DNA from: Rahnella bonaserana
Lineage (GTDB): Bacteria; Pseudomonadota; Gammaproteobacteria; Enterobacterales; Enterobacteriaceae
Assembly (NCBI RefSeq): GCF_019049675.1
Contig: NZ_JAFMOW010000064.1
Coordinates: 298,699-362,698, forward strand
DNA: 64,000 nucleotides
Direction of reading: 5' to 3'
Positions within the stretch are counted from its first letter, which is position 1, and every line of letters begins with the position of its first letter. The notes under the pieces were generated by a model, which worked only from the letters and a program-made list of their open reading frames with translations, ran no database searches and was not told the origin of the DNA. The position numbers and the translations under genes were made by a program. Shown here piece by piece: positions 37,837 through 47,014 of the stretch.

Positions 37837-39345
37837 ATGTCTCTGTTACATGTAAGCCCGCTGGCCGGGCTGCTTTCTGCTGCGCTTTTACTGACCGGTT
37901 GCTTCAATGAAGCCGATAAAACCCCTGAAAAAAGTGCCGATCAGCGCCTGCGACTGGCGATGTTACAACCGCCGCGTTCGGCGCTGACGCCGCTCAGTGA
38001 CGATGCGTTTAAACTCTCGCGCTGGAGCACGGCAGAAACGCTGGTGGTACTGGATAAACTGGGCGAAGCGCAACCGGCGCTGGCGACCAACTGGCAGCAA
38101 ACTGGCAATAACCGCTGGCGTTTCGAGCTGCGTTCCGGCGTGAAATTCCACGACGGCAGCGAGCTGGATGCAACAACCGTGGTGAATGCGCTGACCGTCG
38201 CCGCCAGTGCTGCGCCGAAACCGCGCATTCTGGATGGTGTGCAGCTGACCGCTGAAGCCGATGGCCAGATGGCGGTTATCGTCACCACCGCGCAACCCGA
38301 TCCGTTGCTGCCACAGCGGCTTTCCAGCCCGCAACTGGCCATCCTTTCACAAAAAGCCTACAGCGCGGAAGGTACGGTGAACCCGCGCCACACCGGTTCC
38401 GGCCCCTTTGAACTGGTGCAGATCAACGGCACCAGCAGCGCCAGACTCGAGCGTTTCGCCGGTTACTGGGGGGAACAGGCTAAAGCCAGCGGCATCGACG
38501 TCAGTTTTGTGCCGGACGGTACCGCGCGGGGAGCCGCGTTACGCACCGGTGCAGCGGATATTGTGGAAGCTATTCCGGTTTCACAGGCACCGTTGCTCGA
38601 CCAGCGTTTAATCCACGAAGTGCCGATGCCTCGCACCAACACGCTGTATCTCAATACGAAATCCGGTGTGATGCAGGACGCGGCAATGCGGGCTGCCGTA
38701 CGCGACGCGATCAACCGCCAGCAACTGGTGGATAACGTTTACGAAAAACGTGCCGATGTGGCCAAGGGATTGCTCGGCCCGGCGCTGCCGTGGGCAGCAG
38801 AACTGCGCCAGCCGGTGAGCCACCCGGTTGCCGCCGCGAAACCTGCCGGTGAAACCATCACATTAGCGACGTTCAGTGACCGCGCGGAGCTGCCGGAAGT
38901 GGCGGTGTATCTGGCACAGCAACTGACGTCGGCGGGCTTCACGGTGAAACAGGTCGTACGTGAGTACTCACAAATCGAATCGGATGCGCTGGCAGGCAAA
39001 TTCGATGCGTTTATTTTATCGCGGGCGACGGTGCTCGACTCCGGCGATCCGGTGGCCTACATGTACAGCGATTTCGCCTGCAAAGGTTCTTTTAACATCG
39101 CGCAACTGTGTCGCCCTGAAATCGACCAGGCATTGCAAAAAGCCGCTGCCATTCCGGCAGGCAATGCGCGCCGTGAGGCCATTATGCAGGCTGAAAACCT
39201 GATCCTCGCAACCGATGCCGCCATTCCGATGCTGCATGAACGCGTGATTCAGGGCGAAGCAGCGGACATTCGTGACGCAGTGCGCGACCCGCGTGAACGC
39301 ACGCTGATCAACGCAGCAACGCAGCGCATGGTTCAGGCCGACTGA
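37837..39345 (+). CDS. ABC substrate-binding lipoprotein (nickel/peptide family)
   Basis: 502 residues from the ATG at 37837 (AAGGAA upstream); the 22 in-frame codons before it lie in the MFS gene. Lipobox LLLTGC, with the acylated Cys near residue 20. SBP family 5 features: WRFELRSGVKFHDGSELDATTVVNAL and HTGSGPFELVQ. CntA, NikA and DppA are relatives. It would capture the substrate, perhaps a zinc or nickel metallophore, in the periplasm. The stop overlaps the permease start. Confidence 0.85.
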   Translation: MSLLHVSPLAGLLSAALLLTGCFNEADKTPEKSADQRLRLAMLQPPRSALTPLSDDAFKLSRWSTAETLVVLDKLGEAQPALATNWQQTGNNRWRFELRSGVKFHDGSELDATTVVNALTVAASAAPKPRILDGVQLTAEADGQMAVIVTTAQPDPLLPQRLSSPQLAILSQKAYSAEGTVNPRHTGSGPFELVQINGTSSARLERFAGYWGEQAKASGIDVSFVPDGTARGAALRTGAADIVEAIPVSQAPLLDQRLIHEVPMPRTNTLYLNTKSGVMQDAAMRAAVRDAINRQQLVDNVYEKRADVAKGLLGPALPWAAELRQPVSHPVAAAKPAGETITLATFSDRAELPEVAVYLAQQLTSAGFTVKQVVREYSQIESDALAGKFDAFILSRATVLDSGDPVAYMYSDFACKGSFNIAQLCRPEIDQALQKAAAIPAGNARREAIMQAENLILATDAAIPMLHERVIQGEAADIRDAVRDPRERTLINAATQRMVQAD

Positions 39346-41132
39346 TGAGTGAATCCCTGTATTGCCGTACCTGCGCGGGGGTCAGCCGTCTGCGCATGAG
39401 TCAGACCGGCGGCGCACTGGTGCCGCTGATTTCACGCCTGCTGACGCTGACGGGGATCGTCGTGCTCACCGGTCTGCTGCCGTGGCTGTCGGGCAGTGAT
39501 CCGGCGCTGTCGCTGCTGCGCGCACGGTCCGGTGAGCAGGAAGCCACTGCAGAAACGCTGGGCGCTATCCGCCAGTCGCTCGGGCTGGACAACGGCCCCT
39601 GGTTCGCGCTGACGCACTGGTTGAGCGGTTTGCTGAACGGCGACGCCGGTGTGTCCTGGGTTTCTGGATTGCCGGTTCTGCCCGGTATGTTGCAGGCAAC
39701 CGGCGTTTCATTAACGCTGATGGCATCCTCGGCCAGCGTGGCCTTTACTCTCGCACTGCTGCTGTGCGCAGGCACGATGGTGCGCGGATTACAGGGCAGA
39801 ACGCCCCGTCCGGCAGGGTTTACCGCAGCACTGTTCACCGCCCTGCCGGAGTTTTTACTGGCGTCTGTTTTGCTGATTGTGGGTGCGGTCTGGCTTTCCC
39901 TCTTTCCGCCTTATGGCTGGCAAGGCTGGCATTACGCAGTCCTGCCTTCGCTGGCACTGGGGATTCCTGCGGGCGGATATCTCGGGCGAATTTACTCCGA
40001 TGCGCTCTGCGAAACCTTTAAAGAAAACTGGCTGACGACCTGGAGCGTGCTGGGTATTCAACGCCGTCATACCGCGCTGGCGGTTATCTGCCGGACGCTG
40101 CCCGGCGTAATGCCGCTGACCGGACTGGTGCTGGTTTCCCTGACCGGCGGCGCGGTGGCGGTTGAAAAGGTGTTCGCGATCCCGGGTCTGGGGCGCGCCA
40201 CGCTGGGTGCCGCAGCAGCCGGAGATTTACCGGCCTTACAGACCGGCGTTTTGATCCTGCTGTTGCTGGCGTCTCTTTTTGGCATGTTAACCGGAGGGGT
40301 GCGGATCGTATTGTTGGGGCGCGCCGTAAGACTGAACGCGCTGCCGGTTCCGGTATCTTCCAATCCCACGGAAAAATCCCGACCGTGGATCCCACTGTTA
40401 TGTTTGGGAATTCTGCTGGTCATGGTCTTCACCGGTTTGCCACGCGACCCGCTGGCATCGGAATATTTGCGGTTACAGCCGCCCTCTTTCGCCCTGCCTT
40501 TTGGCGCTGATGCCATGGGACGCGACCTTCTCGCCCGTGTGGCGCACGGTACGCTCAATACCTGTTTTCAGGCGCTGATTGTTTCGCTGATTTGTCTGGC
40601 TATCGGCCTCATTGCCGGAGCGTTTCCCCGCGCCATGACCGGGCCGGTTGAAGTTGCGAATGCGCTGCCGCCGGTGATCGCCGGATTAGTGGTTGCCGCC
40701 GTTAGCCGCCCGACGGCGGGAGGCGCCATTATTGCCGTGACTGCCGTCAGCTGGGCACCGCTGGCGGCTCACACAGCCGCGCGGGTGGCAGAAATCCGCG
40801 CGCGGGCTTATATGCAGATGCTGACGTTTTCCGGCGTCGGCGCTTTTCGTCGTAATGTGTTTTATGTGTTTCCCGCCCTTGCCGGTCCGCTTCTGCGCCA
40901 TGCATTGCTGCGTTTACCGGGCATCGCGCTGGCGCTGGCGTCTCTGGGTTTTCTTGGCCTTGGCGCTCCGCCGCCGGTGCCTGAATGGGGACGCGTGCTG
41001 GCCGAAGGCATGCCTTATATCGAGCGTGCGGGCTGGACGGTTTTCGCCCCGGCAGGCGCACTGGCGTTACTGTCAGTGATGGCCGTAACCCTGAGCAATG
41101 TACGCTGGAAAAATCCGGCCCGTGCTCGCTGA
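39345..41132 (+). CDS. Fused ABC permease (both membrane subunits in one protein)
   Basis: 595 residues, about twice the usual subunit. Residues about 20-330 are a DppB/NikB/CntB-type permease (EAA loop near ENWLTTWSVLGIQRRHTALAVICR and GGAVAVEKVFAIPGLGRATLGA). Residues about 345-590 are a DppC/NikC/CntC-type permease (FGADAMGRDLLARVAHGT, ARAYMQMLTFSGVGAFRRNVFYVF, LGFLGLGAPPPVPEWGRVL). Normally these are two genes; here one chain would form the whole pore. No stop or frameshift lies at the joint. The fusion is not explained by any neighbouring duplicate. Confidence 0.88.
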   Translation: MSESLYCRTCAGVSRLRMSQTGGALVPLISRLLTLTGIVVLTGLLPWLSGSDPALSLLRARSGEQEATAETLGAIRQSLGLDNGPWFALTHWLSGLLNGDAGVSWVSGLPVLPGMLQATGVSLTLMASSASVAFTLALLLCAGTMVRGLQGRTPRPAGFTAALFTALPEFLLASVLLIVGAVWLSLFPPYGWQGWHYAVLPSLALGIPAGGYLGRIYSDALCETFKENWLTTWSVLGIQRRHTALAVICRTLPGVMPLTGLVLVSLTGGAVAVEKVFAIPGLGRATLGAAAAGDLPALQTGVLILLLLASLFGMLTGGVRIVLLGRAVRLNALPVPVSSNPTEKSRPWIPLLCLGILLVMVFTGLPRDPLASEYLRLQPPSFALPFGADAMGRDLLARVAHGTLNTCFQALIVSLICLAIGLIAGAFPRAMTGPVEVANALPPVIAGLVVAAVSRPTAGGAIIAVTAVSWAPLAAHTAARVAEIRARAYMQMLTFSGVGAFRRNVFYVFPALAGPLLRHALLRLPGIALALASLGFLGLGAPPPVPEWGRVLAEGMPYIERAGWTVFAPAGALALLSVMAVTLSNVRWKNPARAR

Positions 41133-41211
41133 ACCATTATCTGAATTTATAGTTTCGCGCTAATCTGTTGGACTGATTTATGACAATAAAAACAGAACAG
41201 GAAAACAGAAA

Positions 41212-42153
41212 ATGGACTCGCGTAAACCGCTGGACGGATTTGCCAGCAGCGTGATGGTTGGGCTTTGTATTATCTGGGGTGTGCAGCAGGTGGCGATCAA
41301 AAGCGCCGCAGCGGATATCACGCCGTTATTGCAGGTGGCGCTGCGCTCGGGCATGGCGGGGCTGGCGGTGATGATCCTGATGCTCATCCGTCAGCGAAAA
41401 ATCCCGTTCAGCGCACAGACGCTGCGCCCCGGATTGCTGGTCGGTTTGCTGTTTTCCGTCGAATTTATGTTTGTCGCCGAAGGCCTGCGGTTCACGACTG
41501 CCGCTCACATGGCGGTTTTCCTGTATACCGCACCGATTTTCGCTGCGCTCGGTCTGCATTTTCTGGTGCCGGAAGAACGCCTGAGCCGCCTGCAATGGTC
41601 CGGCGTCGGCATCACCTTTCTCGGCGTAATTGTCGCTTTCCTGTTTGGCGGCAATAATTCTGCTGCACCGCAGGCCAGCAATATGCTGCTCGGCGATTTC
41701 TTCGGCCTGCTGGCCGGTGCCTTTTGGGGCATGACCACTATCGTGGTGCGCCGCAGCGCGTTATCTTCCGGCAGCGCTACTATGACGCTGTTTTATCAGC
41801 TGGCAGGCGCGTTCGTTTTGCTCGGCGCAATGGCGTTGCTGACCGGTCAGACGCAGTTTCGCCTCACGCCGGTTTCGGTCAGCAGCATGGTGTTCCAGAC
41901 CGTGATCGTGACGTTCGGCAGTTATCTGGCGTGGTTCAGCCTGATGCGCCGTTATCAGGCTTCGCGCCTGGGGATCCTATCGTTTATGACGCCGGTTTTC
42001 GGCATTATTGCGGGTGTGGTTTTTCTGCATGAGCCACTGAGAATCAACTTTATTGCCGGTGCGTTGCTGATCATGCTGGGGATCCTGACGGTAAGCGCCG
42101 AAGGAATATTTCGCCAGTGGATAGCAAAAAGACGTCAGCGAAAATTGCGTTAA
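41212..42153 (+). CDS. EamA/DMT-family transporter
   Basis: 313 residues, ten predicted membrane helices in two EamA repeats (about 10-135 and 155-295). It begins 79 bases after the ABC permease with no terminator between, so it may be co-transcribed. EamA proteins export amino-acid-like solutes; CntI of the pseudopaline system belongs to this family, which adds to the metallophore reading, but general metabolite exporters (RhtA, YdcZ types) are equally possible by sequence. Confidence 0.8.
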   Translation: MDSRKPLDGFASSVMVGLCIIWGVQQVAIKSAAADITPLLQVALRSGMAGLAVMILMLIRQRKIPFSAQTLRPGLLVGLLFSVEFMFVAEGLRFTTAAHMAVFLYTAPIFAALGLHFLVPEERLSRLQWSGVGITFLGVIVAFLFGGNNSAAPQASNMLLGDFFGLLAGAFWGMTTIVVRRSALSSGSATMTLFYQLAGAFVLLGAMALLTGQTQFRLTPVSVSSMVFQTVIVTFGSYLAWFSLMRRYQASRLGILSFMTPVFGIIAGVVFLHEPLRINFIAGALLIMLGILTVSAEGIFRQWIAKRRQRKLR

Positions 42154-42242
42154 TATCTGATTACAGGGAAAATTAACCCTGATTATAAAGCTCGCGACAC
42201 TAAGCAGCTAATCTGCTGTCTGTCCCCGCGATTACAAGAAAA

Positions 42243-43592
42243 ATGGAGTTCATCATCGCCCGTTCTCATCACATTTCAGCGATCAGGATCTTGAAAAAAT
42301 CAGCGGCCCTGATGGGACTGGCCCTTTTACTGGCCAGTTGCTCATCCACGCCGCCGAAATCGCTGGTGACCCCGCAGCCACCGGTAACCAAACACCCGCA
42401 GCCGGGCAAAGCTGCGCCGTCGCATGAGCCTGTGCGCGGAGTTTGGCTGACGACGGTTTCCCGCCTCGACTGGCCGCCGGTATCTTCGGTGACAGCCAGC
42501 AGCCCGTCTGCACGCATCAGCCAGCAGAAAAAGGCACTGACTGACAAACTCGACAAGTTGCAAAGTCTCGGTATAAACACCGTGTTCTTCCAGGTAAAAC
42601 CGGATGGCACGGCGCTGTGGGCGTCTAAAATCCTGCCGTGGTCGGATACGCTGACCGGCAAAATCGGCCAGGATCCGGGCTATGACCCGCTGCAGTTTAT
42701 GCTCGATGAAGCGCACAAGCGCGGGATGAAAGTCCACGCCTGGTTTAACCCTTACCGCGTGTCGGTCAACACCAAGCCTTCCACCGTGACCGAACTGAAC
42801 AATACGCTGCCGCTGCACCCTGCCAGCGTATTTGTCCTGCACCGCGACTGGATCCGCACCGCCAGCGACCGCTTTGTGCTCGACCCCGGTATTCCTGAAG
42901 CGCGCGACTGGATAACCAGTATCGTAGCCGAAGTGGTGTCACGTTATCCGGTGGATGGCGTGCAGTTTGATGACTATTTCTATACTGAAGCGCCGGGTTC
43001 GACGCTCGACGATAATCTGACGTTCCGGCGTTACGGACAGGGATTTGCCTCGAAAGCTGACTGGCGACGCCACAATACCCAGCTGCTGATTGAGCAGGTT
43101 TCGCGCACCATTAAACAGCTGAAACCCGGCGTAGAATTTGGCGTCAGTCCGGCAGGCGTATGGCGGAATGTATCGCACGATCCGGCAGGTTCCCGCACCT
43201 CTGGCGCGGCGGCTTATGATGAGGCGTATGCCGATACCCGTCTCTGGGTGCAGCAGGGTTTGCTTGATTACATCGCCCCGCAACTTTACTGGCCTTTTGC
43301 CCGCAAAGCCGCGCGTTATGATGTGCTGGCGCAGTGGTGGGCTGATGTCGTAAAACCCACCCATACGCGCCTTTATATCGGCGTCGCACTTTATAAAGTG
43401 GGTGAGCCTTCAAAAAGTGAACCGGACTGGATGATTAGCGGCGGCGTGCCGGAGCTGAAAAAACAGCTCGATATGAATGAATCCAACCCGCAAATTCAGG
43501 GCACGATTCTGTTCAGGGAAAACTACCTCAACCAGCCGCAGACGCAGGAAGCCGTCAGCTACCTGAAACGCAGATGGGGCAACGCAGGCTGA
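42243..43592 (+). CDS. digH: Peptidoglycan glycosyl hydrolase lipoprotein DigH (YddW)
   Basis: 449 residues with lipobox LLLASC (Cys 33), a Pro-rich linker (about 35-60), and a GHL10/DUF187 barrel (about 60-400): RGVWLTTVSRLDWP, NTVFFQVKPDGTALW, MKVHAWFNPYRV and GVQFDDYFY with a likely catalytic Asp pair. E. coli DigH cleaves denuded glycan strands left after amidase action at the septum and is anchored in the outer membrane. The length and motifs match YddW (439 residues). It is monocistronic, with a terminator shared with the convergent MarR-GNAT gene. Confidence 0.87.
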   Translation: MEFIIARSHHISAIRILKKSAALMGLALLLASCSSTPPKSLVTPQPPVTKHPQPGKAAPSHEPVRGVWLTTVSRLDWPPVSSVTASSPSARISQQKKALTDKLDKLQSLGINTVFFQVKPDGTALWASKILPWSDTLTGKIGQDPGYDPLQFMLDEAHKRGMKVHAWFNPYRVSVNTKPSTVTELNNTLPLHPASVFVLHRDWIRTASDRFVLDPGIPEARDWITSIVAEVVSRYPVDGVQFDDYFYTEAPGSTLDDNLTFRRYGQGFASKADWRRHNTQLLIEQVSRTIKQLKPGVEFGVSPAGVWRNVSHDPAGSRTSGAAAYDEAYADTRLWVQQGLLDYIAPQLYWPFARKAARYDVLAQWWADVVKPTHTRLYIGVALYKVGEPSKSEPDWMISGGVPELKKQLDMNESNPQIQGTILFRENYLNQPQTQEAVSYLKRRWGNAG

Positions 43593-43601
43593 GGCAACAG
43601 G

Positions 43602-43629
43602 AACGCGACCGGTCAGGCGGTCGCGTTTT
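43602..43629. terminator. Terminator between digH and the MarR-GNAT gene
   Basis: AACGCGACCG/CGGTCGCGTT is a perfect 10-bp stem with a six-base loop, followed by TTTTG on the plus strand. It ends digH and overlaps the 3' end of the convergent gene. Confidence 0.75.
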
Positions 43630-44497
43630 GAAAATCTTCTTTTTTAAGGCGCATCGGTGTAATCGGCATGCCGTAAAAATCAGTGGTCGGGCCGGTGATT
43701 ACACCGCCCAGATCACTGATGATTTTCACCGTGGAATCCCGCGCATCCAGCAGCACTTTATCCGTTTGCTCCAGCATCTCCTGCAATGAAACACGCGCCA
43801 GCTGTTTACCGATCCCCATACCGCGATAGCAGGGATTTATCGCAAATCTTCCCCAGTGCCAGTGATTATTTTCATACCAGCCGGCGACGGTGCCGAGAAC
43901 ATATTCCCCCGAGCGGACTATCCAGCTCTGACTTTTCAACTGCGGCGGTAATGAAATCAGTTCCGCCGGAATATTCTGCTCCTGCGCAAAGGTCTCAGTT
44001 AATAGTTTCGTGACTTCCGGCAGGTAATGACTGCGCATAATTTCAATTTGTATTCTTTGCGGATGACGTGCGGCATTACGCCGGAAAGTATTCACTCTCA
44101 GCGTCCGTAATCCCTTTATGATTTCCTGTACCTCCTGTAGCTCCATTTCATTATCAATAAATGAAAATTCATTATCCGCCGCGTCATCCGCAGTCTCTAA
44201 ACTCCGCGTACCCGCCGCCGTCAGCTGAAAACTTTTCTGCCGTTTGTCTTTGACACCCGCCACCGGTTCAACATAATTTTTCCCCGCCAGCACGTTCAGC
44301 GTCCGGCTCAGCGACGCTTTATCCATACTCAGCTGCAGGCATAATTCGGCAAAAGACGTCACGCCATTCTTTGACAGATAGGTCAGCAGATGGGCCTGCG
44401 TGAGGGATAAACCCGAACGAAAACAATTTTTATCCAGCAGCCCGAGCTCCCTGACAAGATAGCGGAGCTCGGTACGGATCCTGTGAATGGCCGACAT
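43613..44497 (-). CDS. MarR regulator fused to a GNAT acetyltransferase
   Basis: 294 residues. An N-terminal MarR winged helix (about 1-140, LTQAHLLTYLSKNGVTSFAELCLQLSMDKASLSRTL) is joined to a GNAT domain (about 150-285) with the acetyl-CoA loop INPCYRGMGIGKQLA and a DARDSTVKI motif. Such fusions are common and mostly uncharacterised; acetylation of a small ligand may relieve repression. A perfect palindrome 15 bases upstream of the start is the likely autoregulatory operator. The divergent neighbour is the amidohydrolase. Confidence 0.87.
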   Translation of the reverse strand: MSAIHRIRTELRYLVRELGLLDKNCFRSGLSLTQAHLLTYLSKNGVTSFAELCLQLSMDKASLSRTLNVLAGKNYVEPVAGVKDKRQKSFQLTAAGTRSLETADDAADNEFSFIDNEMELQEVQEIIKGLRTLRVNTFRRNAARHPQRIQIEIMRSHYLPEVTKLLTETFAQEQNIPAELISLPPQLKSQSWIVRSGEYVLGTVAGWYENNHWHWGRFAINPCYRGMGIGKQLARVSLQEMLEQTDKVLLDARDSTVKIISDLGGVITGPTTDFYGMPITPMRLKKEDFQNATA

Positions 44498-44511
44498 GAT
44501 TAACCCTGAAA

Positions 44512-44526
44512 GTTGATAGTATCAAC
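44512..44526. promoter_or_regulatory. Perfect palindrome, operator of the MarR-GNAT regulator
   Basis: GTTGATAGTATCAAC is a perfect 7+1+7 inverted repeat, 15 bases upstream of the marR-gnat ATG and in the intergenic region shared with the amidohydrolase gene. MarR sites have this size and symmetry. Confidence 0.65.
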
Positions 44527-44738
44527 GAAATTAAAGCGTCACTATTATTCTGTCAAGTCCCTGGTTTTAAAGCCGCTTTATATTGGCGTTCCAGACAACT
44601 TTATATAGCGAAGAGAGATAACCTTAAAAATTTACGCGGTAAGCTTTTAACCTTAGAATGAAGTTATCTGCTTCTTTATTAAAAATAATTAGCATTCTGA
44701 ATGCATAAGCCTGACTGACTGCTGAGGAACACTGCTTT

Positions 44739-46190
44739 ATGCGACAAACACCTCTGAATTATCCGACTCACGAACATTCTGAAGCTTGTCTGTGCCACAG
44801 CCCCGCCTTTGTACGAATCAACACAGTCCTGACCCGGGAAGCCGCAAAAGCACCGCCCATCACCGCTGCAACAGTTTCCGCGGCTCTACCGGGCGAAAAA
44901 TCCCTCCGTGAGGCCACAACGGCGACATCTGCGCACCTGAAAGCGTTCATAAATGTGCGAATTTTCGACGGTGTTTCTGACGAGCTGCGCGAAGATTTGC
45001 AGGTCATTATTGAAGGCAATGTGATTAAGGCCATCGAAACGGCGGGCACACCATTACCTCAGAATGCCACGATAATTGATGGTGCAGGCGGTGTTCTAAT
45101 GCCGGGGCTGATTGATGCCCACTGGCATGCGATCATGGCGCGTCCGTCAATGATGACCGCTATGACGGCTGATTTTAACTATATTCAGGCGCTGGCGATT
45201 GCTGAGGCGCAGGCGACGGTATTGCGTGGTTTTACCACTGTACGCGATATGGGCGGCCCGGTCTTTGGCCTGAAACGGGCGATTGACGAACAGATAACGC
45301 CGGGGCCACGTATCTATCCATCGGGTGCATTTATTTCGCAAACCGGCGGACATGGCGATTTCCGGCTGCTGCATGAAGTACCGCGCGCACCCGGCGACAA
45401 CCTGAGTTATATCGAACGGATTGGGATCACGGCGATCGCTGATGGAGCTGATCAGGTTCTGTTGCGTGCCCGGGAGCAACTGATGCGCGGCGCATCGCAG
45501 GTTAAGTTCATGGCGGGCGGTGGCGTCGCCTCAATGTATGACGGCATCGATGTCACCGAAGGTTCCGTACCAGAAATCCAGGCGGCGGTGACCGCAGCGG
45601 AAAACTGGGGAACATATGTGACCGTGCACGCCTACACGGCGCGGGCGGTGTCGATGGCAATCAAAGGTGGCGTGAAGTGCATTGAACACGGCCAGTTGGT
45701 GGATGAAGACACGGTGCAGTTGATGGCGCAACAGCATATATGGTGGTGTCTGCAGCCTTTCCTCGATGATGAAGATGCGGTGCCGATGGCGACGCCTGCA
45801 TCGCGCGCCAAACAGCTTGTAATGTCTGCGGGGACTGATACGGCTTACCAGCTTGCCAAAAAATACAACATCAAAACCGCCTGGGGCACGGACACTCTGT
45901 TTGACGCTCATCTCGCCACCCGTCAGGGCGCGCAGTTAGCCAAACTGGTGCGCTGGTACACCCCGGTGGAGATCCTGAAAATGGCCACCAGCGTGAACGC
46001 CGAGCTATGCGCCCTCTCCGGCCCCCGCAATCCGTACCCCGGTAAGTTGGGCGTTATTGAAGCGGGTGCGCTGGCAGACATGATCGTCGTAGACGGCGAT
46101 CCGCTGACAGATATTGAGCTTATCGCCCGGCCGGAAGAAGCATTCCGCGTTATTGTGAAAGACGGAAATGTTATGAAAAATACGCTGTAA
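44739..46190 (+). CDS. Metal-dependent amidohydrolase (Xaa-Pro dipeptidase/imidazolonepropionase-like)
   Basis: 483 residues of the amidohydrolase superfamily. Metal motif H128-x-H130 in LIDAHWHAIMA, a carboxylatable lysine in GASQVKFMAGGGVAS, then VHAYTARAV, CIEHGQLVDE and the catalytic Asp in AWGTDTLFD. Relatives include prolidases that act on Xaa-Arg/Lys or N-acyl substrates. The N-terminal 65 residues (Cys/His-rich CLCHSPAF) precede the barrel; no signal peptide is evident. It converges on a dipeptide-type ABC operon, so the substrate may be a peptide-like compound imported by it (inference). The final segment (ADMIVVDGDPLTDIE) is typical of the family. Confidence 0.82.
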   Translation: MRQTPLNYPTHEHSEACLCHSPAFVRINTVLTREAAKAPPITAATVSAALPGEKSLREATTATSAHLKAFINVRIFDGVSDELREDLQVIIEGNVIKAIETAGTPLPQNATIIDGAGGVLMPGLIDAHWHAIMARPSMMTAMTADFNYIQALAIAEAQATVLRGFTTVRDMGGPVFGLKRAIDEQITPGPRIYPSGAFISQTGGHGDFRLLHEVPRAPGDNLSYIERIGITAIADGADQVLLRAREQLMRGASQVKFMAGGGVASMYDGIDVTEGSVPEIQAAVTAAENWGTYVTVHAYTARAVSMAIKGGVKCIEHGQLVDEDTVQLMAQQHIWWCLQPFLDDEDAVPMATPASRAKQLVMSAGTDTAYQLAKKYNIKTAWGTDTLFDAHLATRQGAQLAKLVRWYTPVEILKMATSVNAELCALSGPRNPYPGKLGVIEAGALADMIVVDGDPLTDIELIARPEEAFRVIVKDGNVMKNTL

Positions 46191-46219
46191 CAGACGGGGA
46201 AATACTGCCAGTCCCCATC

Positions 46220-47005
46220 CTACAGCATCACTTTCGCCGCCATTTCACGGCTGTAGTCGCGGCTGGCGTCGACCAGCACGCGGGTGTAATCGTCCGTGAT
46301 ATCGCCGCGCAGCAAGGCATCGGTTTCCAGCGTTTCGAGGATTTTGCCGTATTTCATCACCGCGACGCGCTGGCAAAGATGGGCTATAACGCCCAGATCG
46401 TGCGTGACCATCAGATAGGTCAGACCTTCCTCTTTTTGAAGATCGAACAGCAAATTGAGGATTTCCGCCTGTACCGACACATCCAGCGCAGAAGTCGGTT
46501 CGTCGAGAAGTAAAACGCGCGGTTTGAGGATCAGTGCCCGCGCAATTGCCACGCGCTGGCGCTGTCCGCCGGAAAGCTGGTGCGGATACCGGCTGCGGAA
46601 CGCGCGGTTCAGGCCGACTTTCTCCAGAATATTATTAATGCGCTGATCACGCTGATCGATGCGATGAATTTGCAGCGGCTCTTCCAGAATGTCGCCAATG
46701 GTATGGCGCGGATGCAAGGAGCCGTACGGATCCTGAAACACCATCTGCACCAGACGACAGCGGTCGCGCCCGATGCGGTGCTCAAGCTGCTGGCCATCGA
46801 TTTCCAGCTCGCCCTTCCAGTGAGTAAACAACCCCGCCAGACATTTCAGTACCGTGGTTTTGCCGGAACCGGATTCCCCCACCAGCCCGAAAATCTCGCC
46901 TTCACGCACGGCGATATTCACATCCGTCAGCACCTGCGTGGTTTTCGCGCCTTCGCCAAACGTCAGGTTCAGGTTACGCACGTCAATCATGGTTTTAGCT
47001 GTCAT
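46220..47005 (-). CDS. Dipeptide-type ABC transporter ATPase (DppF class)
   Basis: 261 residues with Walker A GESGSGKT, signature LSGGQRQR and Walker [12 protein letters not shown]. It is the last gene of the minus-strand operon enolase-family enzyme, binding protein, permease, permease, ATPase, ATPase. A short inverted repeat GGGGA/TCCCC (46196-46216) between it and the amidohydrolase may be a weak terminator. Confidence 0.88.
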   Translation of the reverse strand: MTAKTMIDVRNLNLTFGEGAKTTQVLTDVNIAVREGEIFGLVGESGSGKTTVLKCLAGLFTHWKGELEIDGQQLEHRIGRDRCRLVQMVFQDPYGSLHPRHTIGDILEEPLQIHRIDQRDQRINNILEKVGLNRAFRSRYPHQLSGGQRQRVAIARALILKPRVLLLDEPTSALDVSVQAEILNLLFDLQKEEGLTYLMVTHDLGVIAHLCQRVAVMKYGKILETLETDALLRGDITDDYTRVLVDASRDYSREMAAKVML

Positions 47006-47014
47006 GTCGGCTCC

